DNA of 64,000 nt. Origin: Trichoderma breve. Its lineage: Eukaryota > Ascomycota > Sordariomycetes > Hypocreales > Hypocreaceae. The notes under the pieces are model-generated. The model made no database searches. It had not been told where the DNA came from and saw only the letters and a program-made list of their open reading frames with translations. The first letter of the stretch is position 1. Every line of letters begins with the position of its first letter. The translations under genes and the position numbers were made by a program. The DNA is taken from contig NC_079233.1 in NCBI RefSeq assembly GCF_028502605.1, forward strand, positions 4,960,001 to 5,024,000. The letters run 5' to 3'. Positions 42,898 through 55,647 of this stretch are shown piece by piece.

Positions 42898-45800
42898 ATG
42901 TCTGCGCCGGGCGAATCCACCATGCCGGCGACGCGCCGTACTAGGAAATCAATCGGCGTGCACACCGAGCTTTCAAGTCGCTCACAAAAGGAAAATGCTA
43001 CTATTGATGTTGGCGAGTCCATGGCTGCCAGTCGCAAATCACGGAGCAAGAGCATGGGTCCGGGAGGAATAGATGCGCTCAGGCAAGGAACTGGGAACAG
43101 GCGCGCAGTATGAATCTTTCTACCCAATACAGGCCTTCATGGCATTTCTGACCTCCAATATAGTCTCTTGCTGTGCCATCCAAGCTCCCTCGCTCGATCC
43201 TGAAGCCCAGCATTTCTCCACTACCTGAAATTCCGCCATTGCGATCACAATCCTCGAGAAAGTCAGTAGGCGTGTCAACGGTTAGCCCACCTGAGGACGA
43301 ATTAAGCGGATCGAAAGTTGCCGTAAGGACAGAGGAAGAACAACAAGCCGCAGCCAGAGAGAGAGAGGAGCGGGACAGGCGAGACGCTCGTCGCAAATCG
43401 TTAGCGAATCGCAGAGTCTCTTTTGCTGCAGAAGCAACGCTGCACACGTTTCACGAAGTAGAGTTTACGCAGAAGAATTCGGCAGAGTCTAGACGGAAAT
43501 CAAGCTCGGGCTCAATCATCCAAAACGCGGGCCCTCAATTTGCTGCCTCCGACCAGAACACGAAAGGGAAGCGAGGTTCGCTTGCTGCGCAGAATGGTAT
43601 CCAGAGTCAAGGTGATAACACCACCTCGATTATATATAGCTCCGACTCCGAACCTGCAGATGCGGTGGAAGAGATTGCTACAGACGAGGAAGAGGTGGAG
43701 GAAGAGGAGGAAGAAAACTCCAACAGCGATTCTGATGACGGAACAATGATGAGCGTTGAGACAGAGGAGGTTACAGGCACAACCGTGGCATCTGAGAGAA
43801 CCTTGGATGACCTTGAAGAATCATCGACGCTTGACGAGGCTCTTCGCATGGCTGCCCGACAAGCAGCAACTCAGCAGCTAGGAGACGGTGATTCCGACGA
43901 TGGTGAAGAAATCATTCCCTCGTTTGGTTGGGTGAAAAAGGCAAACCAGCAGCCCCAAGCCAGTGCAAACAAAGAACCCATAAAGGCACCGATAGACCAA
44001 AACGACGAAAACGGCACAGAGATGGACATGGACATGGACATGGACATGGACATAACTCAAGCAGTGGGAAAGATTCTCAAGCCATCAGGGGCTGAGGGAA
44101 TCGACGCGGAGCAAGAACAAGAGGTTTCTATGGACGTGACTCGTGCATTTGGTGGCATTCTCTCAAAGGATAGAGATTCGGGTGAGATGGATGATGACGC
44201 CATGGATGATGTTACAATGGAACTCACGACTGTGATGGGCGGGATTCAATACCCTGAGCTACCAGATGTTGACTCCGAGATTGACCAAAACGAAGAAATG
44301 TCAATGGAGCTCACCAGTGTCATGAGCGGCCTGTTAGCCCGTCAACAAAGAGAGCAGAGCCAGGCAGCGCGGCGGGCATCGTTGAACCAGACTTCGAAAC
44401 TGGATGACGATGCCACAATGGATATGACTGTCGGTTTTGGAAACATTCTTTCCAGTGCTTCTAAGAACGCCGGCACCAATGAAGATGAAGACGTTGATGG
44501 CGATGCGACAACCGGCATGGACATAACCACAGCTATTGGCGGGATTATAAGAAATACCTCTCAAGCGCTCAGGAAGAGCTTTTTCGGCTCCCAAACAGAC
44601 AAACCACAGAATGCATCACAACTGTCTCCTGAGGAAGACAACCCTGTTCAAAACAAAACATCCACACCCAGTACTGCATTACAGTCTACACTAGAAGATC
44701 CAGCACAATCTACTACGCCTCAAATACTGGAGGAGCCGATATTTGATTTCTCAACAACTCCACCAACGCCGGGATTTTCCACTACACCGAAGCCACCTAT
44801 AACACGCAAGTCAACTACGCCCAGGGCCTCGGCAATACCCAAATTAGTAACTCCCAAATCCTCGACGACACTCAAGTTAACAACACCCAAAACTTCAACC
44901 CCTAAAACTTCGACGACACCCAAAGCTTCAACAACCCCTAAGGCTTTGACGACTCCTCGGCAAACTTCAACATCAACAAAGACAGCAACGCCGACATCAC
45001 AGAGCCGGGTTCTTCGACCCGCGTCTAGAAAATCACCATCAAAGAGTGCAAGCCGAACACCCTCCCCCGCTAAATCATCGCAAAGGAGTGCCGCAAAAGC
45101 AACGCCGCAGAAGGACTCTACTCCTCGGCGACTTTCTGGAGTTGGTGCAGACAGAGTTGGCCTGGGATCGCCCCAGGTTGCGGCTATTTTTGACCGGCGG
45201 GAGTCGTTGAGCGATTCAGCGAGCATATTCGTTCCTGGAAAGCGCGCTGTTGCATTCAGTGACCCCAAGGACCTGGCAACAGAGGTAGATGAAAGCGATG
45301 AAGGAACCCAGTCGAAATCCGGTGGTCAGGATGCTACACTCAACCTTAGAGAGATGATTGATAGCATGAGCCCCAGGCGAAATCCGTTGAGAGGCCGAAA
45401 GAGCCTCCATATTGGCAGTGCCAGGGGTCTTCTGGGCAAACGACCTATTGAATCGGACGAGGAAGAAGATGCAGAGGAGAATGATGGCGTAAAGAGGTTA
45501 AAGAACCGCCAGGGTAGCCCTGTCAAGAACGTGAGACTTCAGCAGCCCCCTTCAAAAGAAGAGACAACTGGTAGGCTCCGAAGGTCAACCCGACTAAGCT
45601 TGGACTTTGCCGGAAAGATGCCTCAAACAGCCTTCTCATCTCCTCTAAAGGGCGGTGATAGTAACGGTCTGCTGGGCCAGAAGCACCCCATGGCTGCAAA
45701 AGATAACCAGACGGTTCACGATGTCCAAATCCACCAACCTACGGCCAGCAACGACTTTCAGTTGTTGGAGACAATTGATGAAAGCCAGATGCAGCTTCAG

Positions 45801-47320
45801 GACTTCTTGAACTTGACATCGATTCGTTTTATGGAACTCAACACTACGAAACGGCGCCACACAATTGCACCGAGGACATCTCAGAGCGGCTTTCAGTCAG
45901 ATGGGGAGGGTGATCGGTCGCTTGAGCGACGTGTCATGGCTGGCGCCTGCACCGTGCCCATGCTGGAACTATATCAGCATTCCTGCCGAGAACTGAAGAA
46001 GTACATATCTGAAGGACGGAGAATAGTGAAGGAGATTGAGACCGAGACGTTCGAAGACAATCCTCCACTGTTCCGAGAGTACATATCTGCTACTCCTGAC
46101 GTCAAGGCATTGATGGACAATCAGTTCAAGAACGTCAGAACCCATGCCCGTCACCTTAGCAAGGCGATGTGGTACGAATGGCGGATGAAGTTACAGGACG
46201 GGCTAAACGAAGGCCTTATCAGCATCTCTGACGGCATGAATGCCGATGTCAAAGTTCTTGAAGAGCAGGAGAACCTTTTGAAAACTGTAATGCCCAATCT
46301 CGTGAGCCGATATGAATCACTCTTGGAAGAGAGAAACAACCTTGAAGAAGCTGCAAAAGAATTAGCCGACTGCGACCCTGCCGAGCTTCAAGCCGCTCGA
46401 GATGAATTGACCAGTCTAGACGATGATATTGCTCAGAAGAAGAAACTTATTGCCCAGCTTCGACAAGAGTTTGAGGCATCTGAAGCCGACGTGGAGGAAT
46501 TAACGGCACAAAAAACGCAGTGCCTTGCAGAAATCCAAGATTCGGAACGAATTCGAGAGGAATGCCGCGGTTGGACCAGCACTGAAGTCAACAATCTTAA
46601 AGGTATGGGTGTATACATATTCGTAAACATTGTTATGAATGTAGCATAAGCTGACACTTGATAATAGCACGGGTGGAGGCCATCGAAAAGCAGCTTGGAT
46701 GGGCCGTAACGGGCATCTCGGGGTCAACGCTCTCGATGACATACAAACGAGAGATTGAACTTGTCCTCGATATTGCATCTTTCCAACCTCGGCAGCCAAA
46801 CTCGCCCATAGATTTGTGGTACATTGCCGATAGCCGTACCGCCAATCCTCTACCGAAAACTACCGAAAAGGAATTCCTCCTGCAGTGTGTACGCGAACAC
46901 ATTCGTGCACTGTCACAGAGCCGCACGAAGCTGTCTCATCTCCTCAGCGTAATAGGGGCTGCGTGGGACAAGTCTAAATGGATCTCCCGTGAGGTCAAAC
47001 GTATCAATGTAACGTTTCCAACAAAGGTTACCAAGACATCTGACTCCAGCATTACCATCACTAGTTCTCTCTTGCTGGCGCCTTTGGAAACGCGAGTCGA
47101 GGTGGCTTTCAACCTCAAAGGGTCTAGCGGACCGGAGGGAGTGAACGTAGATGTTTCAACGGATGCCAAGGTGGTGTATGGGGAACAATTCAACGTGGGC
47201 AAGGTTGGGGAGTTCTTGGGTACTAGGATTGGGAAGAGTGTGGGAGCGGAGGGTGAGCAGTGGAGCAACGTTGTGATGGAGCTATATGAAAAGCTTATTG
47301 CTCGGGGGAAGAAGCAATAA
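42898..47320 (+). CDS. SPC7: Kinetochore protein Spc7 (KNL1)
   Basis: Outer-kinetochore scaffold of the KMN network that recruits Bub1-Bub3 and PP1 for the spindle checkpoint. Three exons, 42898-43107, 43164-46602 and 46668-47320, give 1433 residues; introns are 56 nt (branch TTCTGACC, acceptor CAATATAG) and 65 nt (donor GTATGG, acceptor AATAATAG). The N-terminal half has RRVSFA (a PP1-type RVSF motif) near the start of exon 2 and six MELT-like repeats at 44046 (MDIT), 44130 (MDVT), 44217 (MELT), 44304 (MELT), 44418 (MDMT) and 44517 (MDIT), each followed by a hydrophobic G-x-I/L tail. A Thr/Pro/Lys low-complexity tract (STTPK-type repeats, about 44800-44960) follows. The C-terminal third is coiled coil (LLEERNNLEEAAKELADCD) ending in an RWD-like region, as in Spc7/KNL1. 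Length fits fungal Spc7. Confidence 0.95.
44022..44052 (+). repeat. GACATG hexanucleotide repeat within SPC7
   Basis: Five near-perfect hexamers (GGACAT type) encode a Met-Asp dipeptide run directly before the first MELT-like motif. In-frame, so copy-number change would alter spacing but not frame. Confidence 0.85.
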
Positions 47321-48136
47321 CTGTTGAGCTGAGTTGACGCTGTAATGACTGATGATGGTTTTGGTATATATATGTATTGTGGGATGATTGGGTTGAATAG
47401 GCGTTGTTGGACACAAAGATACCAGGAGCTGATGCTCTCTCTGTAGCTGCGTTATCATGAATACATACCTAGATACTGTATACAATAATGTTTGGGCACT
47501 TGACCATCATGCTGAAGCACTATAATACTTGATTACTTGACATATTTGCTGATATGTTACCCTTCAAACTCCGCAGAGATGGACAATGGAGAGGACGGAG
47601 GTTACTATTTGGGCAAGGTGCTCATCTACTAGCAGTACGGAGTACTTGGAGCCCCATGGAGAACAAACATCGCGACAGCTGTGTTTTGGACGAGTGAACT
47701 AACACCAAGTTTTAGCGAGATTTACCCCCAGCAGGTCGTTTGTACTCCCAGCTCCAATGATCGACCATCAAGTCTCCTTTTTTCTCTGCTTTCTCTCCCA
47801 CCTTTTCAAATTTCTTCTTCTTTCTTCTCACATCTCAAGCATTGGAACGTTCCAATTCCCCTCATCAGTCCACCCCGCAAATTTATTTTCATCTCGTTCC
47901 TGGGGTTGTTGATTTCCATCTCTTTCATCTCCGCACATCGGCCCCAGCCTTGCTAGTGAGAGGAGTTACCCAAATTGGCAAACTACTGCGAATTCGGGCA
48001 TCATTTTTATAAAGACTGGCCGCCGTCCTTCATCGACTCCTAAGCAAAGACAACTCAATTCTTTCATCATTTTCCTTTGCGAATCGGTGCCGGCGTTTCT
48101 CCTAGTGGTATAGATTGTGTTTTTCATCTCTTCGTC
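47321..48136. other. Intergenic region
   Basis: SPC7 3' region and SYM1 promoter. A TACGGAGTA motif lies at 47636-47644. The stretch 47770-47900 is rich in TCT/CTT pyrimidine runs, as in fungal leaders. No gene seen. Confidence 0.55.
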
Positions 48137-48891
48137 ATGGCAACTTTTTTTCGTTGGTGAGTTTGCCACCCGCTAGACGATCTTTTTCACTTAGAGGATC
48201 TCACTTCTGACTATGAGTGCAGGTACAATGGAAGGCTCGCAGCCCGTCCGTATCTCACCCAGGGCGTGACGACTGCAGTTCTGTTTGCGACTGGCGACAT
48301 CACCGCCCAGCAGCTGGTCGAGAAAAGGGGCGCCAAGGGCCACGATGTCTCGCGAACTGGCCGCATGGCGCTCTACGGTGGATGTAGGTTTTATTTGGCT
48401 GCCTAAACCCACCTCTCTCTCCTCTCTCCTCTCCTCTCAGCCAGCCCAGCACCACCACACAGATCCATTGAAAATTTTTTCTAACCCAACGGATTGCAGG
48501 TGTTTTTGGACCCGTTGCGACTACCTGGCTGGGCTTCCTAGCTCGTCGCGTCACCTTCAGGAATGCCCGGGTCGAGACGGCAGCGCGTGTGGCGGCTGAC
48601 CAGCTGCTGTTTGCTCCCGTCATGATTGGGGTCTTCCTCGGCAGCATGGCCACCATGGAGGGCAAAAGCCCCCAGAAACGCCTTGAAACGACCTGGTGGC
48701 CGGCTCTCAAGGCCAACTGGGTGCTCTGGCCGGCCGTGCAGTTTGTCAACTTCACCTTCTTGCCTCTGCAGTACCGTCTGCTGTTTGCCAACGTCATTTC
48801 CATTGGTTGGAACAGCTACCTCAGCTGGGTGAACAGCAAGGGCGGCAACAAGAGCAAGGACCACGAATTGGTCGCCGCCCCAGCCACCTAA
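48137..48891 (+). CDS. SYM1: Sym1/Mpv17/PMP22 family membrane protein
   Basis: Mitochondrial inner-membrane protein of the Mpv17/PMP22 family; yeast Sym1 is needed for ethanol metabolism and growth at high temperature. Three exons, 48137-48156, 48223-48383 and 48500-48891, give 190 residues. Exon 1 encodes only six full codons and part of Trp7. Introns are 66 nt (donor GTGAGT) and 116 nt (donor GTAGGT, branch TTCTAACC, acceptor GATTGCAG). The start [20 protein letters not shown] and the following [17 protein letters not shown] are characteristic, as are [50 protein letters not shown] and the terminal [18 protein letters not shown], which is the family signature. Four hydrophobic segments are visible. 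The charged tail is short. Confidence 0.96.
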
Positions 48892-49703
48892 ATTTTCTCA
48901 TTGTTTCCCCCAAAGGACTGTTTTGATGGGTTTTTGTTTTTGTTTGCATTAGAGGGAAAAAAGGAAGACAAGATACATAGAGGGCTAGAGATGATTCGCA
49001 ATGCGGTAACTTCGTTGCACCTCACAATAATCATTATGCATGACGACACAGTGCATATCCACCTCGCATTATCACCTATGCCTGATGGTTTTTTTTAATC
49101 AAATATTTTATTAATACAGCGATGCTTCCGGTGCACTGACAGAGACGCAAATGTATTTCGTATGTAGCATGTCATTGCCCCCCGGACCTTGCTGACGTTG
49201 ATACGATCTTGTGATCGGGTCCGATGATGGGGGTTTTAGATAGGCCAAGCTCAGGGGGAATATGACGAACCCCAGACTAAAGCAGCAAAAGCGGGTGATA
49301 CTTGTGCTCGTAGGCGCAATGCGCAAATTAGTCGTTTTATCAAAGTCTCGTCCTTTGCATGAAGTAAACAAGAGATCCATTTTAATTCTGCCATCCCCCG
49401 GCTTTTCCCATCCAGATCTGATAAGAGCATTGAAAGTTCGGAGTCCGGAGTACATATCGGAACCCACGATAAGCGCAGGGCTTACTCAGTCCTTGTCACC
49501 GACCACAGAGGGCTTAGCGCTGGCTGACTCATCCCTCTTTTTTGCCGCCTTGCAAATCGTTTTGCCGAACGAGCGGCCAAGCCCGGGCTTTGACGAAACA
49601 CAATCGACATCATCGGATTCAAGCCTCAGCGCTCGGATCGGCCTCTTTTCCTCTCTTTCCTCTCTGCTTTCCATCTGCCCAGCAGACCGAGTTTGGCGGC
49701 GCA
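48892..49703. other. Intergenic region
   Basis: SYM1 3' end (T-rich run at 49089) and the promoter and leader of mS38, with a TCTTTCC-rich leader at about 49645-49675. A long plus-strand frame from 49262 runs through here in another frame to mS38, but has no domain-like sequence. No gene seen. Confidence 0.55.
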
Positions 49704-50762
49704 ATGTTGCCTCTATCGGTGCGGCGCGCGGTGGCCGCTGCTCCTCAGGGGGCAAGTGGGCTGACTTCTCTCGCCGCGTCGGCTCCAAAGATCACAGCCT
49801 CGAGCTTCATCCTGAATCGCCCTCAGCGGCGCTACTCCTCGTCGAAACCCTCAAGATCCGATGAGCCCAACGATATTGCTGCCGGCCAGTCGGTGCCGGC
49901 ATCTACCTCGCGTGGAGAGAGCAAAGGCAGCAGGAAACGAAAGACCAAGGATTCAGCCGACCGAAATGCGGCTTTCAAGAAACTGCCCAGTGTCCCCAGC
50001 ACTCACCACATGTCTCAAGAAGGTGAGTGTCGCAGATACCGTATTCGAAATGGTACTGGCTCGTTACTAACATGAGTTATAGCCCTGAGCTTATCGAGCT
50101 TCTTCTCACTCCACCGTCCCATTTCCATCACCCAGACCATGCCTAGGACTGTTACAGACGAGCACTTTGCGTCCATATTCGCGCCTCGATCAAAGTCGAA
50201 CAGGATACGAGACACTGTCTCTACAATTTCTGACACCATTGACCAGCTAGAAGGCCCCATGGCCCAGGTGACAATAGGATCTCAGGATCAAGGGGCTGGC
50301 GATGGCATGCATCGAGTTGATGTCAAGAATCCTGACGGAACCGAGTCGAGCATCTATCTCCAGGTCGACACCATGTCTGGAGATTTCTTGCCCTTCCGCC
50401 CCCCTCCGCTGCCCGAGGCGCAGCAAGGCATTGAGGTTGAAGGAGTTGCGGCTGAGGCTGAAGCTCTGGAAGAGGCTCACCACCGAGTTTACAAGGCCAT
50501 GTTCACCATTGAGGAGTCCACAGAGTCAGACGGCCAAATCAGGATCATTGCCCACAGCCCTCGAATTATCCAGGACGAGCAGCCCCGGAGCTTCTTGGAG
50601 CGTCTGGCAGTCCGCCAACTGCGGGTTGACCAAGCTCGCGGCCAGCGTGACCTCTACGCCATCAGCGTTAAGAGACAACGAAAGCTCAAAATGAAGAAGA
50701 AGAAGTATAAGAAGCTGATGAAGCGAACAAGAAACTTGCGTCGCAAGCTGGATCGAACCTAA
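49704..50762 (+). CDS. Mitochondrial small-subunit protein mS38 (Cox24/AURKAIP1 type)
   Basis: Component of the mitochondrial ribosome small subunit; yeast Cox24/mS38 is required for translation of COX subunits. Two exons, 49704-50022 and 50083-50762, give 332 residues, joined by a 60-nt intron (donor GTGAGT, branch GTTACTAAC). The N-terminus (MLPLSVRRAVAAAPQGASG, then RPQRRYSSSKPSR) is a clear mitochondrial presequence. The diagnostic region is the extreme C-terminus: SVKRQRKLKMKKKKYKKLM followed by KRTRNLRRKLDRT, the highly basic Cox24/DUF1713 domain that binds rRNA. The central region (TMPRTVTDEHFASIFAP, TISDTIDQLEGPM and the FLERLAVRQLRV block) is usual in filamentous fungal members. The protein is longer than yeast Cox24 because of this middle part. 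Confidence 0.9.
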
Positions 50763-51513
50763 GGGGGCTAGGCCTGGGCTGTGTAGAAATTCGCATTTAT
50801 TTTCATTTTTCCTCTATTGCGTTGGGATTCGACCGGTTCATGGGTTGGTGTCTGTCTGGCGGTTGGCAGCTTTTTGTCAGCCATGAGTTACGCAACGCGC
50901 TCCTGAGACTTTTTCTCTTCCATAGACTCGCGAAGATGACTTGTTGTCATGTGTTGTGGTGCATGGCTGGGACATGGCATTTTCCCGTTAGATCGATTTT
51001 GTAAAATTAGTATGAATAAGACGAACATGTATCAACACATTTGATGAATCGTTGCAATGTTTTCTTCGTATATCTCTATAGCAGGAACTCAATACGCTAC
51101 AGCCTGGTATCACACTTCTCCTTAGACAAGTAGGCAGGTCTCTATCAAAGTTTATATATTTGAATGTATTTGAACACTTGAATCATCTGGTTGTTCAGAT
51201 TTACCACCTAGCAATTCCAGATGATTTATTCCCTAGAGGTTTAAGCTGTTCATTTAGTATAAAATGGCACACCCAACTATCAGCTAATAAACCTTCTCGG
51301 TCAACATCCCGGTGAGTGGCTCGGTCAAGTTTTGCACTAGTGCAGCTAATGGCGTCCACCGCCCGGCAGAATCCAGCTCCACCGCCAAATTTTTGGATTT
51401 TTTGCCGGGACGGTATTTTGTAGGCAAGAGGTCCCGCAATAAACTGTCTGAAGCCAGCAATTCTTGCGCAATTCTTTACCACAGACCATTGGCTGTGACA
51501 AAGTGTTCGCAAG
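50763..51513. other. Intergenic region
   Basis: 3' region of mS38 and promoter of KRE33. AT-rich at about 51000-51250. No gene seen. Confidence 0.55.
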
Positions 51514-54500
51514 ATGCAGCGCAAGCAAGTGTAAGTCATCGAGCAGCAAAATTTACGTATATCATAATTTGCGATATCGCTGACCCGCCTGCAGAGACGA
51601 GCGCATTGGCGCACTCATTCGAAATGGCCTGCAGGAGAAGAAGAGAAGCTTTTTCGTCGTGGTTGGAGACCAGGCCAAGGATGTCATTGTCCGACTTCAT
51701 TATATCATGTCCATGGTAGACATTAAGCAGAACAAGTCTGTCCTGTGGGCATACAAGAAGAAGCTGCTGGGATTTACAAGGTGAGCGTGAAAGCATGCCT
51801 TTTTTTCCTCTCCCATTCGGGCGGAACCAGACGTCTGACTGCTGTTCACATATAGCCACCGAAAGAAGCGAGAAGATAAAATCAAGAAAGAAATCAGACG
51901 CGGAATTCGAGAAGCAAACTCTGAGGATCCATTCGAACTGTTTGTCTCTTTGCACAACATCCGCTACACCTACTACAAGGAGACCGACAAGATCTTGGGT
52001 AACACATATGGCATGTGTATTCTGCAGGATTTCGAAGCCGTTACGCCCAACATTTTGGCTCGGACGATCGAGACTGTTGAGGGTGGTGGTCTAGTCATTA
52101 TGCTGCTCAAGGGAATGAACAGTTTGCGACAGCTCTACAACTTGTCTATGGATGCCCACTCAAAATACCGGACGGAAGCACACGATGACGTTGTGGCAAG
52201 GTTCAATGAGCGTTTCCTACTATCTTTGGGAGGCTGTGATTCTTGCCTGGTTATCGATGACGAGCTGAATGTTCTTCCCATTTCGGGCGGCAAGAATGTC
52301 AGAGCTCTGCCACCTCCGGATGCCGACCAGCCCAAGTCTCCGCAGGCGCTGGAACTGGAGTCCATCAAAGACGATCACCAGGAGCGCCAGCCGGTTGGAT
52401 CATTGATCAATCTCGCAAGAACAGTTGATCAAGCAAAAGCCCTGCTGACTTTCACGGACGCCATTGCTGAGAAGACGCTGCGAAGCACTGTTGCGTTGAC
52501 AGCTGCTAGAGGACGAGGAAAGTCGGCTGCCATGGGAGTTGCCGTGGCCGCTGCGGTGGCATACGGATACAGCAACATCTTTATTACGTCGCCATCTCCT
52601 GAAAACTTGAAGACGCTTTTCGAGTTTGTCTTCAAGGGCTTTGATGCTCTCGGCTATGCTGACCATGCGGATTACTCCATCATTCAAAGCACGAATCCCG
52701 ACTTCAACAAGGCTATTGTTCGTGTAAACATCCACCGACAGCACAGGCAGACAATCCAGTACATTCGGCCCCAGGATGCCCATGTGCTTGGCCAGGCCGA
52801 ATTGGTTGTCATTGATGAGGCAGCTGCTATTCCTCTGCCTCTCGTTCGAAAGCTAATGGGTCCTTATTTGGTCTTCATGGCCTCTACTATCAACGGATAC
52901 GAGGGTACTGGTCGATCACTATCTCTAAAGCTTATCAAACAACTACGAGAGCAATCTCGACGGGCCGCAACGGACGACCAGACTGAAGTTGCCGACCGAT
53001 CCACTGGAAGGGCTTCAAAATCGGAGGAATTCCAAGCCAGCCGAAAACTACGCGAGATTACCCTTGCAGAGCCAATTCGATATGCTCAAGGTGACTCGGT
53101 CGAAAAGTGGCTAAACAAGCTTCTTTGCCTGGACGCAACTTTGCCCAAAGCTGGATCCAGTGGTTCACCAGATCCGAATCTATGCGAGCTCCTCATGGTC
53201 AACCGCGATACACTATTCTCATTCCATCCTATCCCTGAGGCTTTCCTCCAACAGATGGTGGCACTTTATGTTGCCAGTCACTACAAGAACTCACCCGATG
53301 ACCTACAGCTTATGAGCGATGCACCTGCGCATCAGCTGTTCGTTCTCACGGCTCCGACGTCAGAGAGCAGTGGCAGACTTCCCGAACCTCTTTGCGTTAT
53401 CCAAGTTGCTCTGGAAGGAAAGATTAGCAGACAGAGCGTGATCAACAGCTTGAGCCGAGGAGAGAGACCCCATGGCGATCTGATTCCCTGGCTCGTCAGC
53501 CAGCAATTCCAGGATGAAGAGTTTGCCTCGCTATCTGGCGCCCGTGTCGTCCGTATTGCGACCAATCCAAACCACATGGGAATGGGATACGGAAAGCGAG
53601 CGATGCAGCTTCTCGTGGACTATTATGAGGGCCGATTCGCGAACCTGTCTGAGGAAGATGAGCAGATCTTGGAGAATGGTACTACTCGAGCGACGGACGC
53701 TGAGCTGGCCAAGGAATCTCTGTTGGAGGAGAAAATCACAGTCAGAGATGATAAGCACATGGCTCCTCTCTTTTCCAAGCTGTGGGAGAAGAAGCCAGAG
53801 CGACTTGACTACATTGGTGTCAGCTACGGCTTGACCAAGGAACTACACAAATTCTGGAAGTATTCTTCCTTTTCACCCGTCTATTTGCGACAAACCGCCA
53901 ATGACCTGACTGGCGAGCATACCTGCGTCATGCTTAGGCCACTTGATGGCAGCGGCGATAAGACATGGCTCGGTGCATTCTCTAGAGATTTCCAGAAAAG
54001 ATTCCTCTCTCTGCTTTCCTACGAGTTTAGGAACTTTGCCGCTTCTGTTGCGCTGAGCATTGACCAATCGGCAAATACTGGTGCACAGCTTGATGCCACT
54101 CCTCAGACTTCCTTGACCAAGGCTGAGCTGGATGCCCTCATGTCACCCTTTGATCTCAAGCGACTGACATCCTATGCGAATAGCATGCTGGATTACCATG
54201 TCATCTTGGATCTTATGCCTACCATTGCGAACCTTTACTTCACTGGCAAACTAAAATCCGATGTCTCAATGTCTGGTATCCAGCAGGCTATTCTCCTTGC
54301 CATCGGATTGCAGCGCAAGAGCGTGGATGAGATTGCTCAAGAGCTCCCTATGCCATCCTCGCAACTTCTTGCCATGTTTATCAAGATTCTTCGCAAGTTC
54401 ACGGCGCATTTTAACTCTTTGGTTACGGCGGCAGCTGATGCCGAGCTTCCAAGAGGCTCGAACATTGGTGTCAGCCGAGAGAATGCCAGTGGCGCCCACG

Positions 54501-54913
54501 ATGACGAAATTGTGGACGATCGATTCGTTGCTCTTGAAACATCTCTTGAAGATGAACTCGAGGAGGGTGGTGACGAAGCCCTTATGGCCTTAAGACAGAA
54601 GCAGAGAGAGATGATTGACTCTCTGCCTCTGGACCAGTAAGCAATCCCTTGTTTCAGTATATCTATCCCCTATTTCTGAGTCAATGCTAACTGTGTTACT
54701 TTAAGATATGAGATCGATGGTGACGCACCAGCCTGGGAGGAAGCCGAAAAGCAAGTGAGCAGCGCCGCAAAAGACGGAAAGTCAAACGTCGTAGTCAGCG
54801 TCAAATCAGCCAAGCAGAAGAGAAAGGCGGGCCAGACGGCGACGGAGATCTACGATCAAGAGTTTGGCGACAATTCTCGGAAAAAGTCTAAGAAGGGGAA
54901 GAAGGGTAAATAA
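51514..54913 (+). CDS. KRE33: RNA cytidine acetyltransferase Kre33/NAT10
   Basis: Nucleolar ATP-dependent enzyme that makes N4-acetylcytidine in 18S rRNA and some tRNAs and acts in small-subunit assembly. Four exons, 51514-51530, 51595-51780, 51856-54636 and 54706-54913, give 1063 residues. The first exon has five whole codons (MQRKQ plus two bases of V). Exons 2 and 3 read DERIGALIRNGLQEKKRSFF and LWAYKKKLLGFTSHRKKRE, near-invariant in the family. The RecA-like helicase module has the Walker A loop TAARGRGKSAAMG and a Walker B VVIDEAAAIPL; the GNAT acetyltransferase domain follows with RIATNPNHMGMGYGKRAMQ. The last exon (QYEIDGDAPAWEEAEKQ) ends in a Lys-rich nucleolar tail (KKSKKGKKGK). Introns are 64, 75 and 69 nt. 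Length matches yeast Kre33. Confidence 0.97.
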
Positions 54914-55221
54914 GTGAGTCATGTAAACAAATAGCTGATAACCAAGGCTAAAGGTATTGGGCGTGGCGTTCTTTGGGCTAGACTAATATCACTTGCAATA
55001 TATAAATATCTTGTGTTTATGTTGCTTTTGTTTATGTTTCTTTCTTGGGAATTGGGGTTGTGTAGCCCCCCGTCCATGTGAAACGCTGCCTCTCAATGCA
55101 CCATATCTGTTCTTCCTTATGGGTATGGTATAGAAGAACGATATGGAAGTTTCCTGATACCATTTCAGTGCCTATATTACGATATGCTAGCTTATCATCG
55201 ATCATCATCGACATATCGAAG

Positions 55222-55385
55222 CTTTGGGCTCTCGACGCCTCCATCGGAGCATTTGTCCTGTGATCTAGACAACAAACCGAATCGTGATCACCACGCAATC
55301 TTTACTTTGGGCTTCAACGCCCCTATCTGGAGCATCCATCCTGTCATCTAGACAACAAACTACGTCGTCACCACACCACGCAATC
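55222..55385. repeat. Imperfect tandem duplication of about 80 bp
   Basis: Copy A 55222-55300 and copy B 55305-55385 share CTTTGGGCT at the start, CATCCATC/GGAGCAT-type blocks, TCTAGACAACAAAC and CACCACGCAATC at the end. They differ by scattered substitutions and two small indels, so this is an old duplication. Noncoding, upstream of the TATA box of the Cys-rich gene. Confidence 0.8.
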
Positions 55386-55641
55386 CCTTCTCTTATAGAC
55401 TTCACAGATGAGATATTCGGAGCCATAGTCAGAACCAATCTCAAGTGGCGTAGCATATCCTCATCCAGTTGCCAGGTAACCGCCGAGTTTGCATTTTGAG
55501 GCGTAGATGCTCTGCAACAACAGCCTATCTTCCCCCTCCAGAATCATCTAGGTGGATCGAATGGGCTTCACCTTTAGATCTATGGCTGGACCTTATAGTT
55601 TTCCATATTTCTCTGTTTACGCGCCCTATTATTATGGTCCT

Positions 55642-55647
55642 ATATAA
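55642..55647 (+). promoter_or_regulatory. TATA box of the Cys-rich gene
   Basis: TATATAAACC context, 342 bp before the start codon, at the head of a CT-rich, ATG-free leader. Position and composition fit the promoters of strongly expressed fungal genes. Confidence 0.6.

Noticed and set aside
48095..48125. TGGTATAG-containing stretch resembling a tRNA A-box
   Set aside because: No B-box or cloverleaf can be formed downstream.
49262..49864. 200-aa plus-strand frame overlapping mS38
   Set aside because: Different frame from the recognisable mS38 presequence; no domain-like sequence.
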